Of a stretch of DNA of 64,000 nucleotides, positions 23,135-31,126 are shown piece after piece. The notes beneath the pieces are model-generated. The model was not told where the DNA came from and did no database searches. It saw nothing but the letters and a program-made list of their open reading frames with translations. The stretch lies in the NCBI RefSeq assembly GCF_026342035.1, contig NZ_JAPENM010000004.1:124001-188000 (forward strand), read 5' to 3'. Position numbers and translations under genes: made by a program. Each line of letters starts with the position of its first letter. The stretch's first letter is position 1. This stretch comes from Aldersonia sp. NBC_00410. GTDB lineage: Bacteria; Actinomycetota; Actinomycetes; Mycobacteriales; Mycobacteriaceae.

Positions 23135-24471
23135 GCCTCGTCCCACACGCCGATCACCGGCGGCGCGATCGGATCGATGTGACCGATCAACTCGCTGCCG
23201 TTCTCCGCCGTGATCAGATACGCGGGCGTCTCGTGCTCCTTGTCGCCCTCGCCCTTTCCACGCTGTCCTGCCGGGACCATGCCCGCCGGCGGCATCGCTT
23301 TGGCCGCGGCCGCGACGCTCTGGCCGGGCCGCATGGTCTCGCTGCCGGCGGCGGCACCGGCCATCGCACCACCGAGCGCACCGACGCCCAGGCCGGTCAT
23401 CCCCTCGGTACCCTCGCGTTTCTTGTCGTCACGTCGCGCTCCCGTGCCGCCGAGGAAGCCTCCGCCCGAGCTGCCCGAACCGGAGCCGCTGCCGTGACCG
23501 CCGGCTAGGCCGCTGCCCGAGGTCGAGCCGTCCGCGGCCGAGTTTGCCGGGGAGGTAAGGGAATTCGGGTTGGTTCCGGCGCTCGCCGCGCGGGTCGCGT
23601 CCGGGGTACTTCCCGCGCCCGTCGCGTCGGTGCCGCCCTGACCGCTCGTGGCATCGTTACCGGCAATGGCGTCGGTTGCGCCCTGGTCGCCCGACGGTGT
23701 CTCGCCCGAACCGCCGTTCGATCCGCCGGAACCACCGAAACCGCCTGTGCTGCCGTTGGTTCCGGTCAGAGTGCCATTGATTCCGCCGGACCACGTACTG
23801 CTATCGCCGCTCGAGGTGAGGGCGCCCGGCGCCACGAATGCGGGCACCGCGTCCCCGACCGGCTTCAAAGTCGGCACGTAGATGCTGTTCATCACCCGAA
23901 TCGCTTCTTGGCGAGCAGCTTCCGCACGTTCAGCCTGCTGCTTCGTGTTCGATGCAGTGTCACCACTGATGATCGCGAGGACCGTGTCCGCGGGAGTCGG
24001 CTCGGGCTCGGGCGGCGGAACCGCGGTCTTGATCGCGGAGACCGCGTAGCCCGCCTGGTCGAGACGGGAAGTGACCGAGCCCATCACCTCTTGCGCTGTG
24101 TGGGAGGTCTTGGAGACGTCGGTCAGCGCGTTGCCGAACGCGTCGGCCGCCGTGCCGCTCCAGCCGCCTTTCATGGTGCCGGAGATTTGGAGGAGCGCGG
24201 CGAAGATGGAGGCGGAGAGTTTGGTGCTGGTGTCGTGCCAGCGATCGGCGGCAGTGTGCAAATTGCCTGGGTCCATCCTCCGAACATGGTTGAAGATCTC
24301 TGCGTGGGAGAATGATTCGAACGCTTCGAGCGTCGCGACGTAATCTGGATCGACCGCGGCGGTATGCTCTCCCGCACGCGTATCGGCGACTTTCTCGGCG
24401 TTAGCCTGATCCGCACTGGACCGAGCCGCTCGGAGCACTTCTGGCGGAATGAACGGAAGCGATTCGGTCAT
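23131..24471 (-). CDS. PPE-like/WXG-type secreted effector with Gly/Ser-rich linker
   Basis: A 446-aa protein. The N-terminal helical region (about 45-205) carries a WxG turn in MKGGWSGTAADAFGNAL, as in WXG100 and PPE proteins. A long Gly/Ser/Thr-rich low-complexity linker (about 230-365) follows. A conserved C-terminal piece (AAAGSETMRPGQSVAAAA ... GVWDEA) ends the chain. The ATG at 24471 lies 1 nt after the DUF3558 stop with GGGAGGA upstream. The coupled EspG-like gene suggests chaperone-assisted export by an ESX system encoded elsewhere. Confidence 0.82.
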   Translation of the reverse strand: MTESLPFIPPEVLRAARSSADQANAEKVADTRAGEHTAAVDPDYVATLEAFESFSHAEIFNHVRRMDPGNLHTAADRWHDTSTKLSASIFAALLQISGTMKGGWSGTAADAFGNALTDVSKTSHTAQEVMGSVTSRLDQAGYAVSAIKTAVPPPEPEPTPADTVLAIISGDTASNTKQQAERAEAARQEAIRVMNSIYVPTLKPVGDAVPAFVAPGALTSSGDSSTWSGGINGTLTGTNGSTGGFGGSGGSNGGSGETPSGDQGATDAIAGNDATSGQGGTDATGAGSTPDATRAASAGTNPNSLTSPANSAADGSTSGSGLAGGHGSGSGSGSSGGGFLGGTGARRDDKKREGTEGMTGLGVGALGGAMAGAAAGSETMRPGQSVAAAAKAMPPAGMVPAGQRGKGEGDKEHETPAYLITAENGSELIGHIDPIAPPVIGVWDEA

Positions 24472-24472
24472 T

Positions 24473-25078
24473 TCAGTTTCCTCCCGGCAGCGATGGTTCG
24501 ATTGCGGTGGCAATTCGCACGGTCTCGGTGCACAAGTCCAAAACCTGTCCATCGGTCGTTCTATCGTTCAAAAGTAGGCCGTCGATGTAGACGTGGCCGA
24601 ATCCCGTACGCATCACGACGGGGCAGGTCGAATCACCAGTGCGGCTAAGCCCATAGAAGGCGTCCCGACCGTTGATCGAAGTCTCCGTTATTGACGGTCG
24701 ATCAGGCCGACGCAACTGACGATCATCCGCCAATTCCTCATCGTAGGTACCGTTCCTGGCGAAGATGCTCGCAGCCAACTCGTCACCATCGACGGAGCAG
24801 CCAATCGATGAAGTCACGTCACCGACTAGGTCTTTGCGTTCGAGCGTTGCAGGGTCGAGACCCGCATCACGCAGGACCGCGGGATCAATATCGAGGCACG
24901 GATCAAACGGGATCGGCGGCTGGCCCGACCCCAATTCCGGCTCAGCGAGCTTTGACGGCACGGCCGACGATGCGACAAGCGTTGATGTCTCCTCGACCGA
25001 CTCCCCTTCCGTGCCGCAAGCGACCAAGATCGCCGCACCCGACAAGACGAGTCCGATGCCAACAAGGCGAACCTTCAC
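24473..25078 (-). CDS. DUF3558 family lipoprotein
   Basis: A 201-aa putative lipoprotein. A hydrophobic leader ends with lipobox LVAC (Cys21). A linker is followed by the DUF3558 core with conserved Cys residues (PIPFDPCLDIDPAVL, SIGCSVDGDEL, STCPVVMRTG, VLDLCTETVRIA). DUF3558 proteins are found in mycolata, often beside WXG-type genes. The start overlaps the upstream small gene by 4 nt (ATGA) and the stop is 1 nt before the PPE-like start, so it is firmly in the operon. Function unknown; cell-envelope location inferred. Confidence 0.88.
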   Translation of the reverse strand: MKVRLVGIGLVLSGAAILVACGTEGESVEETSTLVASSAVPSKLAEPELGSGQPPIPFDPCLDIDPAVLRDAGLDPATLERKDLVGDVTSSIGCSVDGDELAASIFARNGTYDEELADDRQLRRPDRPSITETSINGRDAFYGLSRTGDSTCPVVMRTGFGHVYIDGLLLNDRTTDGQVLDLCTETVRIATAIEPSLPGGN

Positions 25079-25443
25079 TTAACGCCCTCGCCCACGGTGT
25101 CGATGGCGCCCCCCGTAGCCACGTCCTGATTGGCATATGCGGCACCGGCGGCACGTACGCTGCCCGCGAGTTGTTTGATCTGGGCGACGAACTGACCGAG
25201 GTGTTCGCGAGCTTGACCGACTTTCCCTTCGAATCCAGCCTGGAGCTGATCTCCGGAACCAAACGTCCCGAACCCCTGCGGGTGAGCGGCATCCGCAACA
25301 TCTACTTCGCTCTTGCCCACAGAAGCGGCGAGGTCATCCAAGATCCCCGCGATCTTCTCCGCGACCCCGTCCTCGATCCGCAGCTCCCCACTGCCGACCC
25401 CGGCCTGGAACGCCGCCAGCCCGCCTTGCGCCTCGCCGGTCAT
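25075..25443 (-). CDS. small WXG100/ESX-like helical protein, first gene of operon
   Basis: A 122-aa protein without signal peptide, rich in Ala, Gly and Gln and predicted helical-hairpin-like: one helix in VAEKIAGILDDLAASVG, a loop (AAHPQGFGTFGSGDQ), then a second helix (EHLGQFVAQIKQLAGSVRAAGAAY). There is no WxG, but GFG in the turn and the operon partners (DUF3558, PPE-like, EspG) suggest an ESX-type partner protein. The 73-nt upstream gap holds a TACTAT on the minus strand (25483-25478) that could be a -10 box. Identity is by context more than by motif. Confidence 0.75.
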   Translation of the reverse strand: MTGEAQGGLAAFQAGVGSGELRIEDGVAEKIAGILDDLAASVGKSEVDVADAAHPQGFGTFGSGDQLQAGFEGKVGQAREHLGQFVAQIKQLAGSVRAAGAAYANQDVATGGAIDTVGEGVK

Positions 25444-25516
25444 CCTGAACCCCCGCTTCCGTGGTTGACGGCTTCAGATAGTAGGACGCAGCCGTACCCG
25501 CGCGGGTTCCGCCCTT

Positions 25517-26938
25517 TTACAAATTCGGGCGCTGCCGCCACCAATTCGTGTTGTCCTCGTAGGCCTTCGCGGCGTTGAGCACGCGCACGTCGGCGTGCCG
25601 CGGCCCGACGAATTGCAGGCCGACGGGCAGACCGGTGGCGGTGAAGCCGCAGGGGACGGTGATGGCGGGCTGCTGGGTCAGGTTGAACGGGTAGGTGAAC
25701 GGCGTCCAGCCGGTCCACCACTTCGCGCTCGACCCTTCCGGCACGTCGCGACCGGCCTCGAAAGCCACGATCGGCATCGTCGGGGTCACCAACAGGTCGT
25801 ATTGCTCATGAAAGGCGCCCATCTGCACGCCGAGGTTCATCCGGCGCGCGGTCGCCTCCAGATAGTCCTGCGCGCTGTAGGAGCGACCCTGTTCGCATGC
25901 TTTCGCGAGTTCGGGATCGAGTTCGGCGCGTTGGCCGTCGGTGAGGTGTTCGGTGGCCTTCGCCGCGCCCGCGAACCACAGGCATTCGAATGCCCACACC
26001 GGGTCGTCGAAACCGGGATCCACCGTTTCGATCTGTGCGCCGAGTTCGCCGAGCACCTCCACGGCCCGGGCGACGAGGTCTGCGACCTCCGGATCGACTG
26101 CGACGTGGCCGAGGTCGGCGCTGAACGCCACTCGCAGACCGGTGAGTGGGGTGTCGAGCGCGAACCGGAACGGCGCGGTCGGCGTCGCCAGCGCGGACCA
26201 GTCCCGCGAATCCGGTCCAGTGACGACGTCGAGCATCAACGCCGTGTCTGCGACGGTGCGCGTCATCGGACCGACATGCGCGAGTGTGCCGAACGGGCTC
26301 GGCGGATAGATCGGCACCGTTCCGTACGTCGCTTTGAACCCGACGACACCGCAGAAGCTGCCCGGGATGCGCACCGAGCCGCCGCCGTCGGTGCCGACCG
26401 CGAGCGGTCCCATGCCCGCCGCGACCGCCGCCGCGCCACCACCACTCGACCCGCCGCTGGTGCGCGCCGGATTCCACGGGTTCCGGGTGATCCCGGTTAG
26501 CGGGTTGTCGGTCACGCCCTTCCAGCCCAGTTCGGGCGTGGTGGTCTTGCCGACCAGCACGGCGCCCCCTTCGCGCAGCCGCGCGACCGCAGGCGAATCA
26601 ACCGGCCAATCCTGATTCGGGTCGACGCTCTTCGAGCCACGTTGGGTCGGCCATCCGCGAGTGAGCAGCAGGTCCTTGATGGAGGTGGGAACCCCGTCGA
26701 GGGGGCTCGCCGGCTGCCCGGTGCGCCAGCGCCGCTCCGATTCGCGCGCGGCGGGCAGGGCCGCCTCGGCGTCGGCGAGTGTGAAGGCGTTGAGGACCTG
26801 GTCGCCCTTGCCGATTCGATCGAGTACCGACTCGGTCGCCTCGACCGGCGAAACATCGCCGTGCCGGTAACCGGCGACGAGTTCGGTGGCGGTCCAGTCG
26901 GCAAGGTCCGCGGGTCGCTGATCGGGCACGGTCGTCAC
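25517..26938 (-). CDS. amidase (amidase signature family)
   Basis: A 473-aa amidase-signature enzyme with the complete Ser-cisSer-Lys triad: Lys88 (TSIKDLLL), Ser164 (SGGSSGGG) and nucleophile Ser188 (GTDGGGSVRIPGS). The length is typical. It hydrolyses carboxamides or related C-N bonds in the cytoplasm. The GTG at 26938 has GGAAGGG just upstream; another GTG three codons in is possible. A copy of the TAGATTGT palindrome sits 13 nt upstream, so it belongs to the GntR regulon of 30419-31117. Context suggests it releases the acid or amino acid that the aminotransferase/dehydrogenase pair then processes. Confidence 0.92.
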   Translation of the reverse strand: MTTVPDQRPADLADWTATELVAGYRHGDVSPVEATESVLDRIGKGDQVLNAFTLADAEAALPAARESERRWRTGQPASPLDGVPTSIKDLLLTRGWPTQRGSKSVDPNQDWPVDSPAVARLREGGAVLVGKTTTPELGWKGVTDNPLTGITRNPWNPARTSGGSSGGGAAAVAAGMGPLAVGTDGGGSVRIPGSFCGVVGFKATYGTVPIYPPSPFGTLAHVGPMTRTVADTALMLDVVTGPDSRDWSALATPTAPFRFALDTPLTGLRVAFSADLGHVAVDPEVADLVARAVEVLGELGAQIETVDPGFDDPVWAFECLWFAGAAKATEHLTDGQRAELDPELAKACEQGRSYSAQDYLEATARRMNLGVQMGAFHEQYDLLVTPTMPIVAFEAGRDVPEGSSAKWWTGWTPFTYPFNLTQQPAITVPCGFTATGLPVGLQFVGPRHADVRVLNAAKAYEDNTNWWRQRPNL

Positions 26939-26950
26939 CCTTCCGGATAG

Positions 26951-26968
26951 TAGATTGTCAACAATCTA
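26951..26968. promoter_or_regulatory. GntR/FCD operator copy 1 (amidase)
   Basis: TAGATTGTCAACAATCTA, a palindrome except for the central CA pair, lies 13-30 nt upstream of the amidase start. It matches the FadR/FCD-type core TTGT-N2-ACAA and recurs at 27293, 28603 and 36734. Confidence 0.85.
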
Positions 26969-27292
26969 GCGGCGGCACGCGTTGACGTCCAGCTAGGCCT
27001 CCGACCTGCTCTTTCTACCGGAGCATCACCCGAGGCCGACGTCCCGAACGGGAACATCGTCCCCGTCAGCCATGCATGTCCGACAACACTGCGGACCGCC
27101 ACGCGAAATCGCGAAAAAATGTGCGCGCGTTGTCTGGCGCGGCCGGGGTTGTAGGCCGCACACTGAGGCCACGGCACGACGACGGCGCGTAGCTCGACTC
27201 CAGGATTTACGCGGACGAAACGCCCCGGAGCCGATCGATCTACATATCAGCTTCACAATCGAACGTGATGGTTCGACGTCGCACCAGGATCG
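26969..27292. other. divergent intergenic region between amidase and isomerase-like gene
   Basis: The space between the amidase (-) and the isomerase-like gene (+) spans 388 nt, bounded by operator copies 1 and 2. No convincing ORF, RNA or hairpin was seen inside. A GAAC-N6-GTTC at 27261-27274 is probably chance. The region likely holds two back-to-back promoters. Confidence 0.6.
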
Positions 27293-27310
27293 TAGATTGT
27301 TGACAATCCT
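27293..27310. promoter_or_regulatory. GntR/FCD operator copy 2 (isomerase-like gene 1)
   Basis: TAGATTGTTGACAATCCT carries the operator in the opposite orientation to copy 1, with the last two positions diverged. It is 17-34 nt before the ATG at 27327. Confidence 0.82.
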
Positions 27311-27326
27311 GCCAGGGGGTGAACCG

Positions 27327-28124
27327 ATGAGCGTGACCACAGACCAGACCTATCTCGGGGTCATAGTTCCCTACGATTTCGCGCTGGACCGTGAGATCTG
27401 GAAGTGGACACCCAAGCGGGTTTCCCTCCTTGTCACCCGGACTCCGCAGCTCGGTCTTCCCTCGACGGTCGCGATGGCCGAGTCGATCAGTGACGAATCG
27501 ACCATCCGCAACGCCACCAAGCAGTTGCTCACCACCGAGCCCGCCGCCGTGGTTTACCTGTGCACGTCCGGCAGCTTCATCCGCGGCGCCGCCTGGGAGC
27601 GGTACATGCACGAGGTGATGGGCGAATCCGGCGCACCGGCGACGGTGACCACGGCCGGCGCGCTGGTGAACGCGTGCCATGCGCTCGGCGTCCGACGCCT
27701 GGCGCTGGCAACGCCCTACCTCGACAGCGTCACCGACCGGCTGCGCGCCTTCCTCGATCAGAGCAATGTCGGGGTGGTCAACAGCATCGGACTCGGCCAC
27801 GCCGAGCGGATCTGGCAGGTTCCCGAGCAGCACGTGCGCGAATTGGTGCTGGCCAGCGACCATCCCGACGCGGATGCCGTCTTCATCAGCTGTACCAACC
27901 TGCGCACCTACGGGCTCATCCGCGAGCTCGAAGCCGAACTCGGCAAGCCCGTGCTCACGGCGAACCAGGTGTCGATCTGGGCCGCACTGCGTGCTGCCGG
28001 GATCAAACAACCCGACATCAAGCAGCGGCTCTTCCTCGACACCTGGCATCGCCGTCGCCGGAGTCCGTCAAAGGCCACCCTCGCGGCGCTCGAATCGCAG
28101 CGACTCGCCCTCCATACCGCGTAA
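27327..28124 (+). CDS. Asp/Glu racemase/maleate cis-trans isomerase-like protein 1
   Basis: A 265-aa protein of the aspartate/glutamate racemase superfamily, closest in pattern to maleate isomerases and arylmalonate decarboxylases. Both catalytic cysteines are present: Cys79 in VYLCTSGSF and Cys189 in FISCTNLRTY, plus LGKPVLTANQVSIWAALR near the C-terminus. The ATG at 27327 follows AGGGGGTG; in-frame sequence upstream lies in the operator region and is excluded. It acts on small alpha-amino or dicarboxylic acids by proton transfer, substrate unknown. Its 3' end overlaps the convergent DUF3830 gene by 57 bp. Confidence 0.88.
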   Translation: MSVTTDQTYLGVIVPYDFALDREIWKWTPKRVSLLVTRTPQLGLPSTVAMAESISDESTIRNATKQLLTTEPAAVVYLCTSGSFIRGAAWERYMHEVMGESGAPATVTTAGALVNACHALGVRRLALATPYLDSVTDRLRAFLDQSNVGVVNSIGLGHAERIWQVPEQHVRELVLASDHPDADAVFISCTNLRTYGLIRELEAELGKPVLTANQVSIWAALRAAGIKQPDIKQRLFLDTWHRRRRSPSKATLAALESQRLALHTA

Positions 28125-28562
28125 CCACAGATCCTGCGCGGCCTCGGCAATCTCGTCGAGGCCGCGCACGATCGTCGCGAACACATTGCCCGGCACGAAC
28201 CCGAAATCCGGGTTGAGCAGCAGATTATTGCGCTCGTAGAACAGCGCCAGGTCAATTTTCGGTGCCGCGTCGCCGCCATAGCCGTGCGACTTCGGCGTCA
28301 GCTGCCACGGCTCGAAGGTGAAGTACATGACATCACCCGGAATCGGCGTGATGGTCGGGTTCTCCGGGCCCGGCTCCTCGGGCGCGAACGCGTCGACGAG
28401 CGTGTAGATCTCGTTGCGCGCGTACTTCGCGTGGAAGACCCCGGCCTCCTGCGGCAGCGCGCCCCAGACGGCCGCGCAGGTGCGCGGTGCGAGATCGTCG
28501 TGCAGCTCCGCCACACACGTCACGCCACGCTTGGTCAACGAAATATCGATGTATCGGGTCAC
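28068..28562 (-). CDS. DUF3830 family protein (cyclophilin-like fold)
   Basis: A 164-aa protein of the DUF3830 family: VTCVAELHDDLAPRTCAAVWGALPQ, then HAKYARNEIYTL, PGDVMYFTFEPWQL, a late ALFYERNNLLLNPDFGFVPGNVFA and terminal helix. The family adopts a small beta-barrel and is often encoded beside racemase-like and amidohydrolase genes. The GTG at 28562 has GGAAAGGGG upstream; a longer reading would run through the operator at 28603 and is rejected. Its 3' end overlaps the convergent isomerase-like gene by 57 bp. Biochemical role unknown. Confidence 0.85.
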   Translation of the reverse strand: MTRYIDISLTKRGVTCVAELHDDLAPRTCAAVWGALPQEAGVFHAKYARNEIYTLVDAFAPEEPGPENPTITPIPGDVMYFTFEPWQLTPKSHGYGGDAAPKIDLALFYERNNLLLNPDFGFVPGNVFATIVRGLDEIAEAAQDLWLRGMEGESLRFERREGGL

Positions 28563-28602
28563 GGACGGCCCCTTTCCAAGTTCGCGGTTCTCCTGCAAAG
28601 TG

Positions 28603-28620
28603 TAGATTGTTGACAATCAT
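28603..28620. promoter_or_regulatory. GntR/FCD operator copy 3 (shared by divergent genes)
   Basis: TAGATTGTTGACAATCAT lies between DUF3830 (start 28562, -) and isomerase-like gene 2 (start 28645, +), close to both starts. One regulator could therefore control both. Confidence 0.84.
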
Positions 28621-28644
28621 ACGGATTCGTTACGAAGGAGGCGC

Positions 28645-29382
28645 ATGAGCACCCACGAGCCCACGATCGGAATCCTTTACCCCGGGTTCTCCGCCGAGGA
28701 CGACTACCCGCGGTTCGAGGCGCTGCTCGGCGGTGACGTCACACTGCCCGTGCAGCACACGCTGATGAACGAGGACGCACACCGACTCGACGCCCTGCTC
28801 GACTGGGGCCGGCCGGAGACCCTCGCCGCGGGTGCCGATGCGTTGCGCGACAAGCAGATCGATGCTGTCTTGTGGGCGTGCACCAGCGGCAGCTTCGCCT
28901 ACGGCTGGGATGGTGCACACGAGCAGGCGAGCGGGCTCGCCGAGCATGCGGGCGTGCCGGCGTCCAGCACGTCGCTGGCGTTCGTGCACGCGCTGCGCGC
29001 GCTCGAGCTGAAGACCGTGGCCGTCGCCGCGACCTATCCTGCCGATGTGGCAGCGCTTTTCGTCGATTTCCTCAACGCCGGCGGTATCGAAGTGGCGAAG
29101 GTCAGCAGCCACGAAATCATCACCGCCGCCGAGGTCGGCACACTCACCGCGGACCGACTGCTCGACATCACCGTCGCGGGCGACGACCCAGCGGCACAGG
29201 CGGTGCTGCTGCCGGACACCGCGTTTCACACCGCGGCTCACCTCGAACTGCTCGAGCAGCGACTCGGCAAACCGGTCCTCACCGCCAATCAGGTGACGGT
29301 ATGGAAATCGCTACGACTCGTCGGGGCCCCGGTGCACCGTGTCGGGCTCGGGCGGCTGTTCCGGGACGCCGTCGGGGTCTGA
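28645..29382 (+). CDS. Asp/Glu racemase/maleate isomerase-like protein 2, second cysteine missing
   Basis: A 245-aa paralogue of the protein at 27327. Shared motifs are WACTSGSF (Cys79) and LGKPVLTANQVTVWKSLRL. The second catalytic cysteine position (CTN in the paralogue) reads LLPDTAFH, with Asp191 in place of Cys, so two-cysteine racemase or isomerase chemistry is unlikely. One-cysteine relatives include arylmalonate decarboxylase, though there the other Cys is kept. The ATG at 28645 has GAAGGAGG upstream. It may be a decarboxylase, lyase or non-catalytic partner. Confidence 0.86.
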   Translation: MSTHEPTIGILYPGFSAEDDYPRFEALLGGDVTLPVQHTLMNEDAHRLDALLDWGRPETLAAGADALRDKQIDAVLWACTSGSFAYGWDGAHEQASGLAEHAGVPASSTSLAFVHALRALELKTVAVAATYPADVAALFVDFLNAGGIEVAKVSSHEIITAAEVGTLTADRLLDITVAGDDPAAQAVLLPDTAFHTAAHLELLEQRLGKPVLTANQVTVWKSLRLVGAPVHRVGLGRLFRDAVGV

Positions 29383-29394
29383 CCGGCCCTTCGT

Positions 29395-29464
29395 CGCACA
29401 CTTCCCGACGCCGCGCACACGTTGCAGCACACGGAACCCTATGCGGGACAACAGGAAGTGTGCG
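29395..29464. terminator. large inverted repeat at convergent gene ends
   Basis: Arms CGCACACTTCC (29395-29405) and GGAAGTGTGCG (29454-29464) are perfect complements around a 48-nt interior that can form a smaller stem (CCGC/GCGG). It sits between the stop at 29382 (+) and the stop at 29469 (-), fitting a bidirectional terminator. There is no T-run. Confidence 0.5.
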
Positions 29465-29468
29465 GAGC

Positions 29469-30422
29469 TCAGTGGACGTAGCCGCTGTGCTTGTCGACGA
29501 TGTTGAGCGGCTGCTCCCCCGCGGCGTAGCGCTCGAAGTTGCGCACGAACAGCCGCTCCAGCCGCTCCCGCCAGCCGGTCGCGTCCCCGCTCATATGCGG
29601 TGAGACGAGGACGTTGTCCAACTCCCAGAGCGGATGATCGGCCGGTAGCGGCTCCTCGTCGAAGACATCGAGTGCGGCGCCGGCAATCGTCCCGCCCCGC
29701 AGCGCGGTCACGAGATCGTCGGTGACGACCAGTTCGCCGCGGCCGACGTTGATCAGGCGCGCCGACGACGGCAGGGCCGCGAGCACCTTCGCGTCGACCA
29801 TGCCGCGCGTCGCGTCGGTCAACGGCGCCAACAGGATCAAGTAGTCGACGTCGGGCGCGAGGTCCGCCAGATCCGCACTCTCGTGCACGACCCCGAAGTC
29901 CGGATCGTCGGCGCGGCCGCGGCGACCCGCACCGGTGACGTCGCAGCCCACCGCACGGAGCAGTCGGGCCGTCTCCCGGCCGATCGCACCGGTGCCGACC
30001 ACCAGCGCCCGCTTTCCCTCGATAGTCTCGGTCTCGCGGTGCTGCCAGACTCGGTCGCGCTGAAATCGCGCCGAGGCCGGCATGTCCTTGGCGAACGCGA
30101 GCATGCTCGCCAACACGAACTCCGCGATCGGCCGGTCGAATATCCCGCGCGAATTGGTCACCAGCACATCGGATTCGACCAACTCGTCGAACAACAGCGT
30201 GTCGACGCCGGCAGCTGCGACGTGCACCCATCGCAAAGCATCGGCAGCATTCCACGCCTCCTGCAGCGCCGCCGAGAAGAAGTCCCAGACGAGCAGGACG
30301 TCGGCTCCAACCAACTGTTCGTGCAGCGTCTCCGTCGTGGCGTAGCGGATCTCGGCCGGCAATTCGTCCAGGGCCACGGGTCGGTGGTCGGCATGCAGAA
30401 CTGCGATGACGGGTCGGCTCAT
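29469..30422 (-). CDS. D-isomer specific 2-hydroxyacid dehydrogenase
   Basis: A 317-aa NAD(P)-dependent dehydrogenase. The Rossmann fingerprint is VVGTGAIGRETARLL. The catalytic Arg is in INVGRGELV, the Glu lies in DVFDEEPLP, and the His is in VSPHMSGD. It reduces 2-keto acids to D-2-hydroxyacids or the reverse. The start overlaps the gntR stop by 4 nt (ATGA), so it is the last gene of the aminotransferase-oxidase-dehydrogenase-regulator operon. It may feed 2-hydroxyacids to or from the GlcD-type oxidase in the same operon; the substrate is unknown. Confidence 0.9.
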   Translation of the reverse strand: MSRPVIAVLHADHRPVALDELPAEIRYATTETLHEQLVGADVLLVWDFFSAALQEAWNAADALRWVHVAAAGVDTLLFDELVESDVLVTNSRGIFDRPIAEFVLASMLAFAKDMPASARFQRDRVWQHRETETIEGKRALVVGTGAIGRETARLLRAVGCDVTGAGRRGRADDPDFGVVHESADLADLAPDVDYLILLAPLTDATRGMVDAKVLAALPSSARLINVGRGELVVTDDLVTALRGGTIAGAALDVFDEEPLPADHPLWELDNVLVSPHMSGDATGWRERLERLFVRNFERYAAGEQPLNIVDKHSGYVH

Positions 30423-31117
30423 AGGCTCGGCTGCCCCGCCAGTTCGCGCTGTGCCATCAGCATCGTCAGGTCCTCGACGGCGGTGCGCAGGTGCGTGTGG
30501 ATCGCCTCGGCAAGCACATCCCACGGCCCGGTCGCCAGCAGATCCACCAGATACTGATGCTCCTCGGCCAGCGCCTCCGGCCGGTGATAGGCATTCTCCA
30601 AGTGCACCATGCAGATTCGTGCCTCCGCGGCCAGCGTCGAATAGATCCGTACCATCCGCGAGTTGCCGGTCGCCTCGACCAGGGTGGCGTGGAACTTCAG
30701 GTCCTGCTTGGCCAGGTTCTTCCAGTCCCCCGCCGCGATCAGGTCGGGCATCGTCGCAACGACGCGCGCCAGCCGGGTAATCGCGGACTCGCGCAGCGCC
30801 GGATTCCCCTCCAAAACGGTTCGGGCCGCAGCCAGTTCGATCGCCTCCCGAGCCGCGTAAATCTCCGTCACGTCACCCGGCGTCAGCTCGACGACGAACA
30901 CGCCGCGGTTGCGGTGGCTGACGAGCAGGCCCTCCTGCGCGAGTCGTTGCAGCGCCTCGCGCACAGGGCCACGCGAAATCGCCAGTTGCTCGGCAAGATT
31001 GGCTTCCGACAGCTGCTCGCCCGGCGCGTACGAGCCGTCCAGGATCCGTTCGCGCAGCCGGTCGGCGATCACCACCGAGGTCTGCTGCGCGTTCAGCGGA
31101 GTGAGGCGTCGGGTCAT
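30419..31117 (-). CDS. GntR family transcriptional regulator, FadR/FCD subfamily
   Basis: A 232-aa regulator. An N-terminal winged helix spans about 15-80 (VVIADRLRERILDGSYAPGEQLSEANLAEQL ... SRGPVREALQRLAQEGLL) and the all-helical FCD ligand domain about 88-225 (IYAAREAIELAAA, Asp/His metal-type positions in DLKFHATLVEATGN and TGPWDVLAEAIHTHL). Such regulators bind TTGT-N2-ACAA palindromes and release with a carboxylate ligand. Four such palindromes flank all units of this cluster, including the operon that contains this gene, predicting local repression and autoregulation. Confidence 0.93.
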   Translation of the reverse strand: MTRRLTPLNAQQTSVVIADRLRERILDGSYAPGEQLSEANLAEQLAISRGPVREALQRLAQEGLLVSHRNRGVFVVELTPGDVTEIYAAREAIELAAARTVLEGNPALRESAITRLARVVATMPDLIAAGDWKNLAKQDLKFHATLVEATGNSRMVRIYSTLAAEARICMVHLENAYHRPEALAEEHQYLVDLLATGPWDVLAEAIHTHLRTAVEDLTMLMAQRELAGQPSL

Positions 31118-31126
31118 AGCAGTCTC

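Noticed and set aside
27261-27274. LexA-like GAAC-N6-GTTC
   Set aside because: The SOS box needs GAAC-N4-GTTC; spacing is wrong and neighbours are not SOS genes.
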